DNA of 64,000 bases from Mya arenaria (GCF_026914265.1 NC_069124.1:19199648-19263647), one strand, 5' to 3'. Shown: positions 26,900-39,288, numbered from the stretch's first letter. Numbers and translations are program-made. Notes: a model not told the origin generated them from the letters alone.

Positions 26900-28880
26900 C
26901 GAACTCAAAATAATCAGCCATGTTTGTTTTGACGGTTGCTGCAGACGAACCGTAGTAAAAACCGCGTGAGTCAATTTTAATTTGTGTTTGTTATTTGTTC
27001 AGTGCGTGTTCTTTTGTTATCAGATGCAAAATCAAGCATTTTTTAATGACATTTCTAGAAAATAATGTGTTTCATTTAAATTATTCGCAAAACATCAAAA
27101 GAAACATGTAGACAAGCCTGCATTCAATAGAACACGTGTCATGCTATTTTTAGCATTAAAGTAGATCGTAGTAAGATCACTAAGCGCGGTGATTCACCAG
27201 CGCCCAATCAGAGTGTTGCTGTCTTGCTAAACTCCACCTACAAAGGTCACGAAAGGTCGACCGGTTCATGCAAAATAAACTCGATTTTCATCGTTAAGAA
27301 AATCAAGTACGGATGTAAATATTTGATAACAAATTAGGCGTACAAAACGTTTGTTTCGGGTGTCATGCCCCCTTCATATGAACTTCAGTTAAAACGTTGG
27401 GATGTGATAACCGCATAAAACAGTCATATAAACTGGAGGTTGAGCTGTTGGTTTGGTTACCGCATAGGAACAGTCAACAGGACCGGAGGGTGAACTTATG
27501 ATGTGATAACCGCATTGGAACAGTCTTTTGGACAGGAGGTTTAACTATTTTTGAATACCTCAGTCGGCGTGTTACCTCCGGGCGAGGAATATCGACAATT
27601 GTGGAAGAGAACGATGTTTCCTGCCACGGAGGGAATTCATCTGAGACAAGTCTATCATCACATAAAGTGCAGCCGGAAACATTAATCATACGCGTTTTTT
27701 TAAGTTGGACCCACATTACGCATAACTAGGCTGATCCCTGTGTTCACACGTGATATCCCCGCCAAAATTCCAAATAATTCTCCATTGTTTCATTTTTCTA
27801 AACAATTAAGTATCTGAGAACTAATTACTCCCAACTCATGTTTATCCGACTATTGCTTAACAAATATACTCCGTATTAATTTGTAATGCAAAATGCAAAA
27901 ATAATCGAGAAAAGAATGAGGAGGTTACTCTTTGTGAGCATCACTGGACACCATTAGAATAAATTAATGCATATGATTGTAATTGGATTTTTGGCTTGAC
28001 TTTAATGTTGTTCTCTGATGTATGTTATTGAATTATTATAATGAGGCATGAGTTGCTATTTGAATGATAGGAGATACAAAGAAATATTAACATGCAAAAA
28101 AAATGTATTGTACTTTAGTCAGACTTGGTCCAATAACAATGCGATCTTAGGTTTTAACTGCGCTATGCTACCAATTAATCGCTTGACCGTCATAGCAGAT
28201 AGGTGAGAAACAGGCATATCTCAGGAAATATAAATCACCTAATATATATTCATATATTATGAAGTACATGGTCAAAAATAAGGAATCAGCTAATTTCTAA
28301 CATTAAAGTGTCAAGTAAATGGTCAAAAAATAATGTTTTTGTCCTTATGTGCTGAACAAAACGTTGTTGGGTTTTTATTCACTATCAAATTTGAAATAAC
28401 CCAGATAAGCTTCCTAAAACATTCAAAAGTGACAACCTTTAAATGGTGTTTTTACAAAACCAGTGAAGGTGTTTTCAATTCGGGAGTTCAGTAAAGGAAG
28501 TGTCCAGAGACATTGTTTCATTAGTTTGTCATTGAATACCTAGCTACATATAACAATAAACAACATTGTATTGTTTGTATACACGAACTAAACTTAAAAC
28601 TCGTTTTATTACCCCCATCCAGGTTACATGATATGCAACAACATGAATAGAATGTATGAAAAACGCATGTTAATTACATGTATTGGTAATCGCGTACATT
28701 TATCTTTGACATTATGCAGAGATATGATAATACATACATTAGGAAGGCCTATAGGGTGTTTTTGTACGTAAGCTAACCATGTTGACTTTAGTTATGTATG
28801 TAGCATTTAGTTATAACATGACGAGAGTTTGGGTGTTAGATTTTTGACGAAAACTTTGATAATTTTCGAGAGTATAATTA
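26900..28880. other. Intergenic; a small three-copy repeat at 27398-27545
   Basis: No gene identified. 27398-27545 contains three diverged ~67-bp copies with GTGATAACCGCAT, GGAACAGTC and GGAGGTT. A minus-strand 80-codon frame at 27474-27716 overlaps these repeats and shows no recognisable domain. Confidence 0.4.
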
Positions 28881-28889
28881 CATTAGGGG

Positions 28890-30010
28890 GAATTCTATCC
28901 ATTTTCTGAGCAAAGAATGAACATTCGTGTACTTCCCCTGGAGTAAGTGATTTTCCTGCAAAGGTGATAATGGACTTTCTCAATCATATAAATGTTTTTA
29001 AACCCCAACATTTCTGATCCATAAGTATTGGCAGAATAATGCTCTCAAAAAGTTTTAATTGTACATAAATCTATTGAAAAAGCAAGGTCATGTATACATA
29101 ATAATACTAAGTGCATTGTTTTATTTGCTTGGTTAACTGTATGCTGCATCGCTGACTTAAATCTTCCATTACTTGAGAAATAGTTCCACGATATTAATAG
29201 CTTTTATCAATATGCATATTACCATTAACAATCTTCAAACGGAATTTATATTGTGTGTTTTTTTGGCAAAAGTCATTATTTTAGTTCTACTTATGGTAAT
29301 GGTCAGTGTCCATTGATTGTAATAGTTTTGGAAAAAATGAAGTGTTTCTTGCAAATATTTTTCAATGGTACCAAAATGAATCAGTATAAAGTAAAATAAA
29401 AAAAGGTGAAGACATTTGTTATCATTCCATTTTCGATCTTTATGCCTGCCTGTGCTTATTTTTAAGCGTATATATGTACCGATAACATTGAGGTAGAGAC
29501 GAAACAGCACTGGGGTTATCTGATCGCATTTTTTGACTCAGCGTGTACTTTTGAAATAAAGTGACTTTTTATTGTCTATTTTTACACATATTTTGATGCT
29601 ATTTATGTATAGACTTTATGGCTCTGAAAATGTTCCGTTAATCTTAATAGGAGTTTATGGTAGATACCATCGTGCCAGACTGAGTCAAAGGCTAACCTGG
29701 CTTGAAACAAATCTATAAATGCTTTAAAAGCTTATCTTGGTGTATGATTATCTAAAACCTGCTTTTTCACGAAGTAAATCATTGGTTTAGTCTTCATTTA
29801 CTAAGGACGAGATCTAGAATAGTTGCTTAAGATACATATAAGTCTGTAATTAGCCGTGTCTTCTGTTTTATTATGTATATGGATCTAATAATACCATCCT
29901 GCTAAGATTATTGAACAATTTCACTGTCAAAAACGGCATTGAATAGAGCCCCATAAATCGGTAGCATTATAGTGTCTTTAGTAGACTTCATCTACTTATT
30001 TTGAATAAAA
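28890..30010 (-). pseudogene. Decayed non-LTR retrotransposon reverse transcriptase
   Basis: Minus-strand translation in shifting frames shows the RT domain in order. First comes ALFNAVFDSEIVQ near 29960, then NYR-like residues near 29840, AGFR near 29770, AFIDLFQARLAFDSVWHDG at about 29690, WTLTITISRTKIMTFAKK at about 29270-29310, and a C-terminal FSSNGRF…YGSEMLGF block near 29000-29180. Stops and frameshifts are frequent and the catalytic YADD box is not intact, so it is a dead, old LINE fragment of jockey/CR1-like type. The clade assignment is tentative. Confidence 0.7.
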
Positions 30011-30415
30011 TCATGAGCACTCGCCTTCAAATATTTTAAAAGTACCGATTGCCTTCTTAATTTCACGTTTTTTGATTGTTTAAAATGATATCGTCATTGT
30101 GAATGAAATGTTCTTTTAAAAGAACGTGTTGGGCATTACTTCTTTCGTTATCGTAATATATGTACCTTTAGGCTCGTCTATTCTCAATTTATACATACAA
30201 ACATCGCAGTAAAAAGCCACAGTAGCCGGGAATCGATCAAAGATAGCTGTAGTGCCGTTCGATCGTCATAACCATTCCGATGCTATAAGTTTGAAACAAA
30301 ACAAAACTCATATTTCTTTTTTGCATAACTTTTTGAGACGGTCCATTTTAGCCCGTTGCCATTACGTTCCAAACACGACGTCTTTTTTCGACGAGGATAA
30401 CCTCCCTCGCCAAAT

Positions 30416-30791
30416 TTAAAGATGCACTCTTACTCCCACATAAGATTTAACACTATCAATACTATTTTTTTAATATTCCAAAAATAATTAATAAATGTCG
30501 AAAACAATGGTTCTTATGAAGGAAACCATGTCGATTTTGAAAGAAATGTGCATAACACACGATATTTCTACCTTATGAAACGATAGTAGATCACAGTAAA
30601 TCTTAAAGCATTTACCAACCATTTAATATTTTTGCGTTTTCAGCTATTAAATACACGGTTACAATCTGGTTTTCAGTAATTAATATTTTCCATAAATGCA
30701 TTATTTAGTAAGTAGTTAGAGGTTTATCAGTCAAAATGTTTGTTTGTTAAACATGTGTATGTATTGATTTTCAATAATAGTGTCACTTTAA
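30416..30791. mobile_element. TTAA-flanked MITE, family 2
   Basis: Starts TTAAAGATGCACTCTTACTC and ends AATAGTGTCACTTTAA. It is an inverted-orientation relative of 48432-48779, sharing GTCGAAAACAATG, CACGATATTTC, ACACGGTTACAATC and TTTGTTATAC-like blocks. TTAA at both borders suggests a piggyBac-type target site. Confidence 0.65.
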
Positions 30792-31001
30792 TTATCGGTT
30801 ACGATTAATCGACTGGCCATCCAGCGATAAGAGATGATTGACTTCCATTTAGCCACCACAACTTGGAACTAGAACCATTCTTGACCTCTGTGGTGGCGTC
30901 ATTTTCAATGCTTTATTGGAACAACTTACTTTTGAAGAGATTTTATTTTTATAATAAAAGCATTGAGATAGTAATATAACAACATTGAAAACTCATTGGA
31001 C

Positions 31002-31560
31002 CAGTTATGAAACACCATTGAAAGCAAATTGCAACAGTTATGAAACACCATTGAAAGCAAATTGCAACAGTTATGAAACACCATTGAAAGCAAATTGCAA
31101 CAGTTATGAAACAACATTGAAAGCAAATTGCAACAGTTGTGAAACAACATTGAAAGCAAGGTGCAACAGTCATGAACCATTGAAACAGCTTCTGAAACAG
31201 CAAAAAATAAGATAAAAACAAAGTTGAAACAGCATTGATATATCATTGTAACAGTAATGAAACAACAGTGTTACATCGTTGTAGCAGTAATGACTCCCCC
31301 ACCATTTAAACAGCTTTGAAACAGTAATGAAACACCATTAAAACAACATTGAAACAGTTATTTAACAACATTGAAACACTATTGAAACAGTTATTAAACA
31401 ACATTTAAACGGCATTAAAGCAACATTGAAACAGTATAAAAAGAGTTTTTAACAACATAGAAACGGCATTAAAGCAACATTGAAACAACCATTGGCAACA
31501 TTGAAATAATTTTGTCACAGTAATGAAACAACATTGAAACAGCATCGAAACAGTAAAAAT
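31002..31560 (+). repeat. 33-bp tandem repeat with degenerate extension
   Basis: Four to five near-identical copies of AACAGTTATGAAACACCATT plus GAAAGCAAATTGC (33 bp) lie at 31002-31165. A looser field of GAAACAACATTGAAACAG words continues to about 31560. The apparent minus-strand ORFs (CCFTTVAICFQ type) are produced by the 33-bp periodicity. Confidence 0.85.
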
Positions 31561-31889
31561 ACGACATCATGTTATGTCAGACAGAAACAGCCGCGACACC
31601 GCGTGCCTCGAACTCCCGTTCGCTGACATAATGGAAAGTTTTCGGAATTTGACCTTTACTTAAAGAAATCCAGGGAAATTCAAAGCTGAAATATTCACCT
31701 GTGAACAAAAGTGCATTTCATTTAAAGAAAGAAAAAAAACTTTATAAAATTCGTCAAAAACGTTGAGCCTTACAATTTAAATTGTCCGGACTGCATTATT
31801 ATAAATTTAGGTCTAAAATGATTTTAATCAGTCATATACAGCCTTGTTTGAATACATCGGGGAGTCTATCCGCCCAGTCGCTCACACCG

Positions 31890-32717
31890 TTATTTAAAGA
31901 GCATTGAAACAGTCACGAAAAACATGAAGAATATGATATTAAAGTCATGAAATTCTGAATGAATACTTGTTGTCGAGCTGCAGCATTTGATAACAAACCA
32001 AGAGTTGTGCAAGCAGATTTTTATATAGTATTGTATTATAATACTTTTCTTTCTTTCCATGAACCACATAAATTGGCCTTGATAGAGAACTGTTCCAGTT
32101 TGTTTTAGTTTTACGTTATGCGTTCGTCCGTTTGGGTTTCTGGTCGTTGAATTATCTAAAGGAATCCAAGAATACTCAAGGGTAGAAAGCTTGATTTGTT
32201 CACAGAAATGCATCTCTGTAATAAATAGCAAAGAAGTTTGCAAAGCGTAAGAGTCCTCATCTCTGTATAGAACATTGACGGATGAGGGGGGCACCTTATA
32301 TTCATTCATTTCAGCGAAGAGATGGTATGTATTATTGAAAGTCCATGTGCAGTGTTCAAGTTGTTTTACATCTTCCAGTAAAGTGACCATATCATTTGAA
32401 CTGTTTGTTTTGAAAATGATATAGAAATGCTTCAAATAGGTGTCCCCAAAAACCGTTTCAGATGTATAGCCAACGAAGCATTCTTTCCATTTGGTGCGGA
32501 TGAGATGTTCACAGCTAAGTATCTCGTTTGCATTGTCACTGTTTCCAAACAAACTCAAAACTTGAATTACATCATTCTTTTCAGATGGCGTAAGTCGCAG
32601 ACTAGCGTATCGGGTTGTATCGTCGGTGTTGTAAATCATTTCTCTGAACGCCAGAAAACATATTCCATTTCCTTGTCGAACATGACCATAGGGACATTCA
32701 AGCATCCGTATGTCGGA
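31890..32717 (-). CDS. Cysteine-rich gene exon 3 (3' end uncertain)
   Basis: Acceptor TTTTGTCTTTCAG|TCCGAC in phase 0; begins SDIRMLECPYGHVRQGNGIC and continues without stop to 31890. The last ~50 codons (after MWFMERKK) are AT-rich and hydrophobic (IIFFMFFVTVSMLF) and look intronic. A donor AGAAAA|GTATTA would end the exon at 32045 in phase 1. If the stop at 31890 is used instead, the tail would end in a short hydrophobic segment. Confidence 0.6.
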   Translation of the reverse strand, partial: SDIRMLECPYGHVRQGNGICFLAFREMIYNTDDTTRYASLRLTPSEKNDVIQVLSLFGNSDNANEILSCEHLIRTKWKECFVGYTSETVFGDTYLKHFYIIFKTNSSNDMVTLLEDVKQLEHCTWTFNNTYHLFAEMNEYKVPPSSVNVLYRDEDSYALQTSLLFITEMHFCEQIKLSTLEYSWIPLDNSTTRNPNGRTHNVKLKQTGTVLYQGQFMWFMERKKSIIIQYYIKICLHNSWFVIKCCSSTTSIHSEFHDFNIIFFMFFVTVSMLFK

Positions 32718-34902
32718 CTGAAAGACAAAATACTTTTTGAATACATGTCATTGAGGCTCAATTTCGACGATGTAGATTATCCCAGAAAAGCAATTTATAA
32801 GCAAATATATAAACGTGGACCAGTTCTTTAAAATCATATTCGAAATTTTCTAAAATCTTTTATACTTTACTTTTAAATTGACTACGAAAGTTTTAAGAAA
32901 TCATCTTAAGTTAAAAACTATTTATGGTAACTTTTTTTTTTAAAGTTTTTTTTTTCTATTTCCTTTTTTGATATTTGACACTACTCTTTCGATTAAGTTT
33001 TGAGTTGACTTATTTTAATTGTGTTAACTTATTTTAATTGTGTTAACTGTTTTTAATTGTGTTAACTTATTTTAATTATTTTAGATATTAGGATATGATG
33101 AAAGTTTTTGTTTGCAAAATCTTCAAACATCATTTCCGAATTTCTGTATTTGATACCAGACAAACAGCTAGTTGCTGTACATCAAGAAGTTGAATAATTC
33201 ACGGATTCCCTCTACACATTTTGACTTTCAAAGTCGTGTATATAACGTATGTTAAACAATGACAGTCTTAAATAATTGTGCATTCCGAAATGATGTTTAC
33301 TGTAGCATTCAAATTATTATTAAATAAAGTCTTGTGTACAAATTTAGTTAACTCAATTTCATCATTTAACATACCGTATTATATCTGCTTACGACCTCAA
33401 CATTGGTAAACGTTCCGTCATCATTCTTTGCAATGTCTGGAGTTCTTCCATCAAAATTTAGTAATAATCCGAATGGAGACGGGTATTCATCTTGATTTAA
33501 ATTGCAATCTTCATTAGAAAGGAGCAATCCTTTGTTACAGATCATGCAGAAAGGGTTTGCAAACAATTCATCGTGAGGCGCAGGTACATACATGGTATAT
33601 CCACTTTTGCAAGCTTGTCTGATTTCATAAGTAGTAAGATTAATATTCTCCGGAATGAAAAAGTCTTCGCGTGGGCAGGTATTAATAACCTTTGGAATAC
33701 ATTGCAAATGCTCTACATGCAAATCACTTGGAGGATTAAATTTCATGAAACAACCGTTAGGAACATGTGACTCTGTTGCTCCTAGAAGAATTTTACTAAG
33801 ATCTAGAAAAACATCTGCTTGAATACCACATTTGAGCTCTGGAAGCCAACTTTTGGTTTCAGGATCATTATTACATAATGCACATAGCTGGTTTACATAA
33901 TTCGTTCCAGTAATTTTTGAAGTCACTGGGAAAAGTCCTCCCCACTGTTGTATAGCCGCCTCACATTCGTGTTTGCAATAAATGCTTTTCCATTCCTCCA
34001 TAGATTTCAAACTGTTTTTCCATTTCACAATATTTTGTTGAAGTGAGGTAAAAGTCCGAAAAGCTTGCTCATAAGGCCGGATCAGTGTTCTGGACAAGGT
34101 TTCTGGGTTGCGTTCATTGTCAAAAGAAGTAGTAGGAGACCGCACAGTCATTGAATAACTAGGTGTGGTAAGATAGAGCCTGTCACTAAGCATAAAAACT
34201 GGTTTCATGACTACTCGACATGCTTCAGTAGCTTCTTTAGGCAATGGAAGTGTGTACTCGTGGGTGTCCAAAAAACAGCACAACATGTCGCACTCTGCAA
34301 GACAATTCAGCATATCTAGGTGATGGTTTTCACTCGGCATAAAATTGAAAAATTATAAACATATCTTAAATCAGTTAACATTGGCAAAATTGTGCGAAAA
34401 GAATGAATTTATCAAATTATCTACGTACATACGTATATCCATTTAGAAATAATTACAAAACTTACATGAAATGTGTTCCTTCAGACTCATAAACAAACAT
34501 AAATACTTTTTTATTTTACAAGTACGTTGTTTTCTCCGCACAAGCATTAGGAAACGATGAACAATTATCATTAACCATATCATGTATATAAATAATATAT
34601 CATATCATTCATATGAAAGCACTCCTACTTTTATCAGGGACATAGGATTTCTCAGGTCGTTCGCAGCATTTCAAGAGGGAGGATTGCCCTCTCTGTAAAT
34701 CATACCCACAGTATTCTTCTCCATACTCGAATTTCGGACATAATAAGGGTACCGCTTCCCCAAATTTGTCAAAGAAAACCTCTGTATCCATTGCCGTTGA
34801 GTTCATCTGTGACGATGAAATATGACTCGACAAAACTAGGAGGCGACAGACCATATAGATTTTGTTTAAAAGTGACATCATAGTTTGAGCTTGACGTAGC
34901 AC
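31890..34902 (-). CDS. Cysteine-rich secreted protein or ectodomain of a mollusc adhesion-like receptor
   Basis: Predicted exons in transcript order: 34902-34629, 34315-33375 and 32717 to 32045 or 31890. Phases agree (1, then 0, with good donor ACG|GTATGT and acceptor GTCTTTCAG|TCC). The product starts with a hydrophobic leader (MLRQAQTMMSLLNKIYMVCR) and has abundant paired cysteines: EYCGYD, KCCE, AECDMLCC, QLCALCNN, FCMICN, CPREDFF, ECPYGHV. This CALCN/CMICN pattern followed by an S-P-F-G-L-L-L-N-F-D-G block is, to my knowledge, found in the extracellular part of mollusc adhesion- or methuselah-like GPCRs. No seven-transmembrane exon is visible downstream, so the gene is either secreted, incomplete or truncated by the repeats below 31.9 kb. 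The family call is moderate; the coding call is strong. Confidence 0.65.
33008..33077 (+). repeat. 19-bp tandem repeat in intron of the cysteine-rich gene
   Basis: Almost four copies of CTTATTTTAATTGTGTTAA run head to tail within intron 2. Confidence 0.8.
33375..34315 (-). CDS. Cysteine-rich gene exon 2
   Basis: 941 nt, 2 bases plus 313 codons, ending in phase 0 at AATACG|GTATGT. It contains EWKSIYCKHECEAAIQQWGG, YVNQLCALCNN, HLQCIPKVINTCPREDFF, ACKSGYTMYVPAPHDELF, FCMICNKG and YPSPFGLLLNFDGRTPDI. There are 17 cysteines, mostly paired, as expected for an extracellular disulfide-bonded region. Confidence 0.8.
34629..34902 (-). CDS. Cysteine-rich gene exon 1 (leader)
   Basis: 274 nt, 91 codons plus one base. 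After the leader it reads MDTEVFFDKFGEAVPLLCPK then FEYGEEYCGYDLQRG and KCCERPEKSYVPDK. The donor GATAAAA|GTAGGA joins the exon 2 acceptor CACCTAG|ATATG to make Asn, giving CCERPEKSYVPDKNMLNCLA, a continuous cysteine-rich stretch. The first of several in-frame Met codons was chosen as start. A decayed paralogue lies at 26322-26425. Confidence 0.65.
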
Positions 34903-35127
34903 TTGAGAAGACCCATTCGCGATGCCGTCTTTTTATACGCTAATGTAAACTTTCAGAAAGACACTGGATATAAATTGTTGATTGATATTAATGCATTAAA
35001 TTAATGAAATGTGCTCCTACTACAATTGTTTATAGAAGTTCTTGAAAGGTGGACGGTATCTGTAATAAAAGAAAACAATCGAATATAAATTATTTACTAT
35101 ATATATACAATATAACTTCACGCGTTC

Positions 35128-35477
35128 TTAAAGTGACTCGCTTATGGTTTGTAAAATGCACTTTTTTAATTACGAAATAAAGTGTGGCAAATCATAAGGA
35201 GTGTTAAAACAAAAATACCAAAAGCTGGAACCCTTCAGCAAATGTTGATATTTGCTCAAATACCGTTTTTGAAGACCACAGACGTGATTGGTTGATTGAC
35301 ATAATCACGTGATGTTATCAATGTATCCTTAACATGTCAACATGTCCACCACTTTTGTTAAAGTCCCGTTGGCCGTGTATCCGATATCAAAGTGTAAAAT
35401 TATGATAAAATAAGTGTTTTAGATGCATTTTCGGGTAAACTAATTTTTGGTACAAAAACATGAGCGATTCACTTTAA
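35128..35477. mobile_element. TTAA-flanked MITE, family 3
   Basis: Ends are TTAAAGTGACTCGCTTATGG and the inverse of TTAAAGTGAATCGCTCATG, bordered by TTAA. About 350 bp, no ORF. The terminal AAAGTGA is shared with family 2, so the two may be distant relatives. Confidence 0.65.
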
Positions 35478-35765
35478 CAGCAGTTCAACCACTTATTGCG
35501 GTCCAAATAAAATGAGCTGTTGACACCGCTGTTGTGCAGCTATGTCCTTTGTTTATTTGCCCACACTTGCGCATGCCATGATATTTTATCTGGTATTTGT
35601 ATTTCAAATACATATTTAGAATATCGGAGAATTCTGGACCGTGTAAGACCTTTTTTTTCAACAGATTGACTGCAGCGGCGGAAATCAAAACTTGAAGTGA
35701 AATGTTTTTGGGATAGTTTTCAATTCGGTTACGGTATTTGCATATATAATGTTTCCGCAACTGAC

Positions 35766-36102
35766 CTATTCGGAACTCATCGGCCATTTTTATTGAAAAC
35801 AACCGCATATGTATTTGGACGGTTTACATACTCAGAAATTGGTATGATTAAGTCCGCTGCAAATATATCGCGTAGTAATTTAATTTTGCAGTTAAAGTTA
35901 ATGACCTTACTCTTGGTAATCTTAGTCATGTTTACAATTATACACTTCACTGGCAACCAATTTAAACTTAGATCAACAAAAATAAGCTTAACTACTACAT
36001 TTAGTTTATGATATAATCCGAAATTTTACGAACTATTTATACTGATGTACCGGCACTCACCAGAGGTTGTTTTCGATAAAAATGGCCGAGGAATTCCGAA
36101 TG
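35766..36102. mobile_element. TIR element (CTATTCGGAACTC) with 8-bp target duplication
   Basis: Terminal repeats CTATTCGGAACTCATCGGCC and the inverse of GCATTCGGAATTCCTCGGCC continue through TTTATCGAAAACAACC. The octamer CAACTGAC flanks it at 35758-35765 and 36103-36110, an 8-bp duplication as in hAT-type insertions. It is the uninterrupted relative of 24943-25864. Its right part belongs to the long inverted arm that recurs at 46866-47930. Confidence 0.75.
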
Positions 36103-37018
36103 CAACTGACTGGCAAAATAAGCATACAGTGCATGATAACAATGGCACCCTTAATAATATCCACTTTGAGCAGAAATGATACTTGACAGCGTCACAACTA
36201 CTCTACATCGCCATCATTTGAGCACCACGCTTATAAATCAGTGTATATCTCCTTTTTTAAGACGAGTTTGTAATGTTTGATGTGTGCCGGCGTAAGTTAT
36301 ACACATAGCAGTTTTTCTTGCATGCCAAAAAAACACGTTCTTATGCTGTTTCTATGCAACTAAATGTGGTTGAAATGCTAGCAGATTTAAAAACCAACAA
36401 CAACACAAGTCCGGATCGGGAGACTCCCATGTTCTCACAATATTTAATCGAAACTGTAGCCAAGCTTTAGTAAAAGTGTTGTTACATTGTACCACATTCT
36501 CAGAGTTTCCGCAAAACACCCTGCGCGGGGGTCGGGATGAACCTATCTTACACGAGCGGCTATGGTAGATGCTTTTTCTCCCACCTCAGTTCAACAAAAT
36601 TAAGTAAAAATGTATTTTTTGGCCGGAACTCTTTTGTGCTTAGTGAAAATAATTGCGTACGGATATGCAATAATTCGTGGTTGTCATGGATATTCGCGCA
36701 GTGATTCAGAGTATGTTAATGGTCTGATCGGTCTTTAAATAGTTCTAAGAAGAGTGAAGCATTATTTCTTGAAAGGTGCGTGAAAACTGTTTTCTGGTGA
36801 CTTTGGAAGCGAGAAATAATTAACTCGGGTTCTAAATATTGCCACCAGACAAGGTTTCCATGATGCGCTACAGACGACATTCTTCAACAAGGGAGGGTAT
36901 TACAATGTGGTGACCATTAAAAGAAGTTCCATACGGGCATTTTATCTTCGCCCGTGGGCAAGATAAGAATTTCTAGCATGGTTAAATTAATGGATCTACT
37001 TATCTGAGGTGGGAGAAA
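35953..37018. repeat. Left arm of a ~1.07-kb long inverted repeat
   Basis: This arm matches 46866-47930 in reverse complement over its entire length with only scattered differences. Anchors in order include TAGTTTATGATATAATCCG, GTGCCGGCGTAAGTTATAC, TCCGGATCGGGAGACTCCC, GGGGGTCGGGATGAACCTAT and ACGGGCATTTTATCTTCGCC. The arm ends exactly at TTTCTCCCACCTCAG-type termini at 37018. It is a composite: part of the CATTCGG element, an anonymous middle and the CTCCCACC element. Confidence 0.88.
36575..37018. mobile_element. Short TIR element TTTCTCCCACCTCAG (left copy)
   Basis: The 15-bp end TTTCTCCCACCTCAG at 36575 is exactly inverted at 37004-37018. 444 bp, no transposase. A second copy lies at 46866-47307 inside the right arm. 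Confidence 0.65.
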
Positions 37019-38094
37019 TAATATCATTCATAGCTTGTGAACAAATGAACAAGAAAATTAACATATGCACCACGAAAGTTTCCACAGCTCATTTTTTCGC
37101 TTACAATAAGGTGTGAATGCGTTAAGTAGGCATGACTTTGAATTGATACAAATAATACAATCTTTAGAGTATATCAGCCTACTTTTAGTCGCGTTGTTTT
37201 ACTTCTGTTACTCATATAGGTACATTATAATGTATAGAAATGCACGTATATATAATGCAAAATAAACATAACAACAACAACAACAACAAAATAACTACAA
37301 TCACATACGTTATGATATATCATCTAAACACAGCATTATGCCATTTGCTTTTTGATTATATATGCTTTCCGGTGGTTTATTGAGATTTATTAATGAAATA
37401 AAACTGATATTTCATAATTTTTACTGTTATGAAATTTCAGCCCGCTGTCTGTTCCAAATCAAACGTCAACGCGCACAGAGCAGGGACACACGTTTTACGA
37501 ATTGATCTCCGAAATGACGTTACGTGCGCATATTAATTGGTGCGCATATCTATAAATGAGTAATAAAATGACGTTTAACTCCAATTTCAGGCATATAAGT
37601 AAAAAAACACAAAAAACACGTTTGTTTCAGTGTAAGATAGCTATATATTTCACCTCGTGAACAAAGTGAAAATTACGCAACTAGTGAAATACATCTTTTA
37701 GTGCTCACTCGGTGAAATATTTTACGATCTTACTCTGAAACAGTCTATTCTCCTCTATATCTTTACTTAATATTATGAGTAAACCATACCCTTGACAAAA
37801 GATGAAGTGGTCTGAATCCGTTAGAAGAAATAAGCGTACAACTCTGCTCCTCTCCAGTCCAAACTCAAACATTTCTTATTGAAAAAATGAAAGCAATGGT
37901 TTATATAGCTATTAGTTATCTGTGATGATTTTAAACTGAAACTCCGCCTTACCCTGCATTGTCAGGTAGAGAATACAGTCATGTGGAGCTAACTTTAATT
38001 AAAATGTAAAACATATTATTTATGACTTTTCTTTGATTTTTATTGTACTTTTTTCTAAGTATTTATTAGTAATAAAATATATTCTATTGTATAC
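37019..38094. other. Spacer inside the inverted arms, no gene seen
   Basis: AT-rich. There is a short CAA microsatellite at about 37270-37289. No exon or element recognised. Confidence 0.4.
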
Positions 38095-38140
38095 ATATGG
38101 AAGCGTCCAGGTGCCAAAGTGAAAAATATTTTCCAGTATA

Positions 38141-38525
38141 CTATCTCCTAATTAGGAGATACTAACTCATAATTATGACTTACTCAGTCCTAATTATGAG
38201 ATACAATCTCATAATTAGGAGATACTATTTCCTAATTACGACTTACTAAGTCCTAATTAGGAGATACTATCTCATAATTAGGAGATACTATCTCCTAATT
38301 ACGACTTATTAAGTCCTAATTAGGAGATACTAACTCATAATTATGACTTACTAAGTCCTAATTACGAGATACTATCTCATAATTAGGAGATACTAACTCA
38401 TAATTATGACTTACAAACTGCTAATTAGGAGATGCTTACTCATAATTAGGACTTACTATCTCCTAATTAGGAGATACTAACTCATAATTAGGACCTACTA
38501 AGTGCTAATTACGAGATACTCACTC
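38141..38525. repeat. Left 20-bp palindromic subterminal array
   Basis: About 19 units of the type GGAGATACTATCTCCTAATTA alternate with CATAATTATGACTTACTAAG. Individual units are palindromic, so the array can fold locally and can also pair with the array at 39357-39840. Confidence 0.85.
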
Positions 38526-39149
38526 GTGATTATTACAGTTTTGGAAGAAAATGCATGTATACATACTTTGAAATAGGAAACCATTTTAGGCTGCTAGGCC
38601 GCCAGGCCGCTAACTTCACGCCGCTAGGCCGCTTAAGTGCTCGATCGACTTATCTGATAATTTGGGCATAAAAACAGAATATACATATAAAAAAATATAA
38701 GGAGAGGCATGTTCACATGCTTTGAAAAGCTGACTGCTTGTTCGATTATTTTTTAAAATGTTGAAAATCGCCTCAGAGTGATAGTGTGTGCTTAAAACTC
38801 AGTTGATATTTCTTTGTTTTTTTAAGAAAATAGGATAGCATTTTGGGCCGCCAGGCCGCTAGGCCGCTAACTTCACGCCGCTAGGCCGCTAGGACGCGAG
38901 GACGCTAACTTCACGCCGCTGAGCCGGTGGGCCGCTAGGCCGCTAACTTCACGTACATACTTTCAACGTCATTTCAAACTAATAATAGGGTCATTATGGA
39001 CTTCTTTCTTTCATTGATTGTGTTTCTATGCACTAGTCATTTGAACACTCCAAGGTTTTTTTAAACTGCCATTTTGGCTCAACTTGGCTGCCAACTTGTC
39101 CAATATTTTCTTAAAAATGACAGTAATATGCAAAGCCCTAATTTTAATC

Positions 39150-39247
39150 ATCACCATTATCAACAACATCATCACAACCAACATCATCATCACCACAATC
39201 ATAACCACTACCACTATTATGATCTCCACAATCATCCCCACAACCAC

Positions 39248-39288
<41 letters not shown>

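Noticed and set aside
27474..27716. 80-codon minus frame with SGCTLCDDRLVSDEFPPWQE
   Set aside because: Partly overlaps a three-copy repeat, has no recognised domain and only doubtful splice sites. Not strong enough to call a gene.
32427..32831. 134-codon plus-strand frame
   Set aside because: Antisense shadow of exon 3 of the minus-strand cysteine-rich gene, which has matching splice phases.
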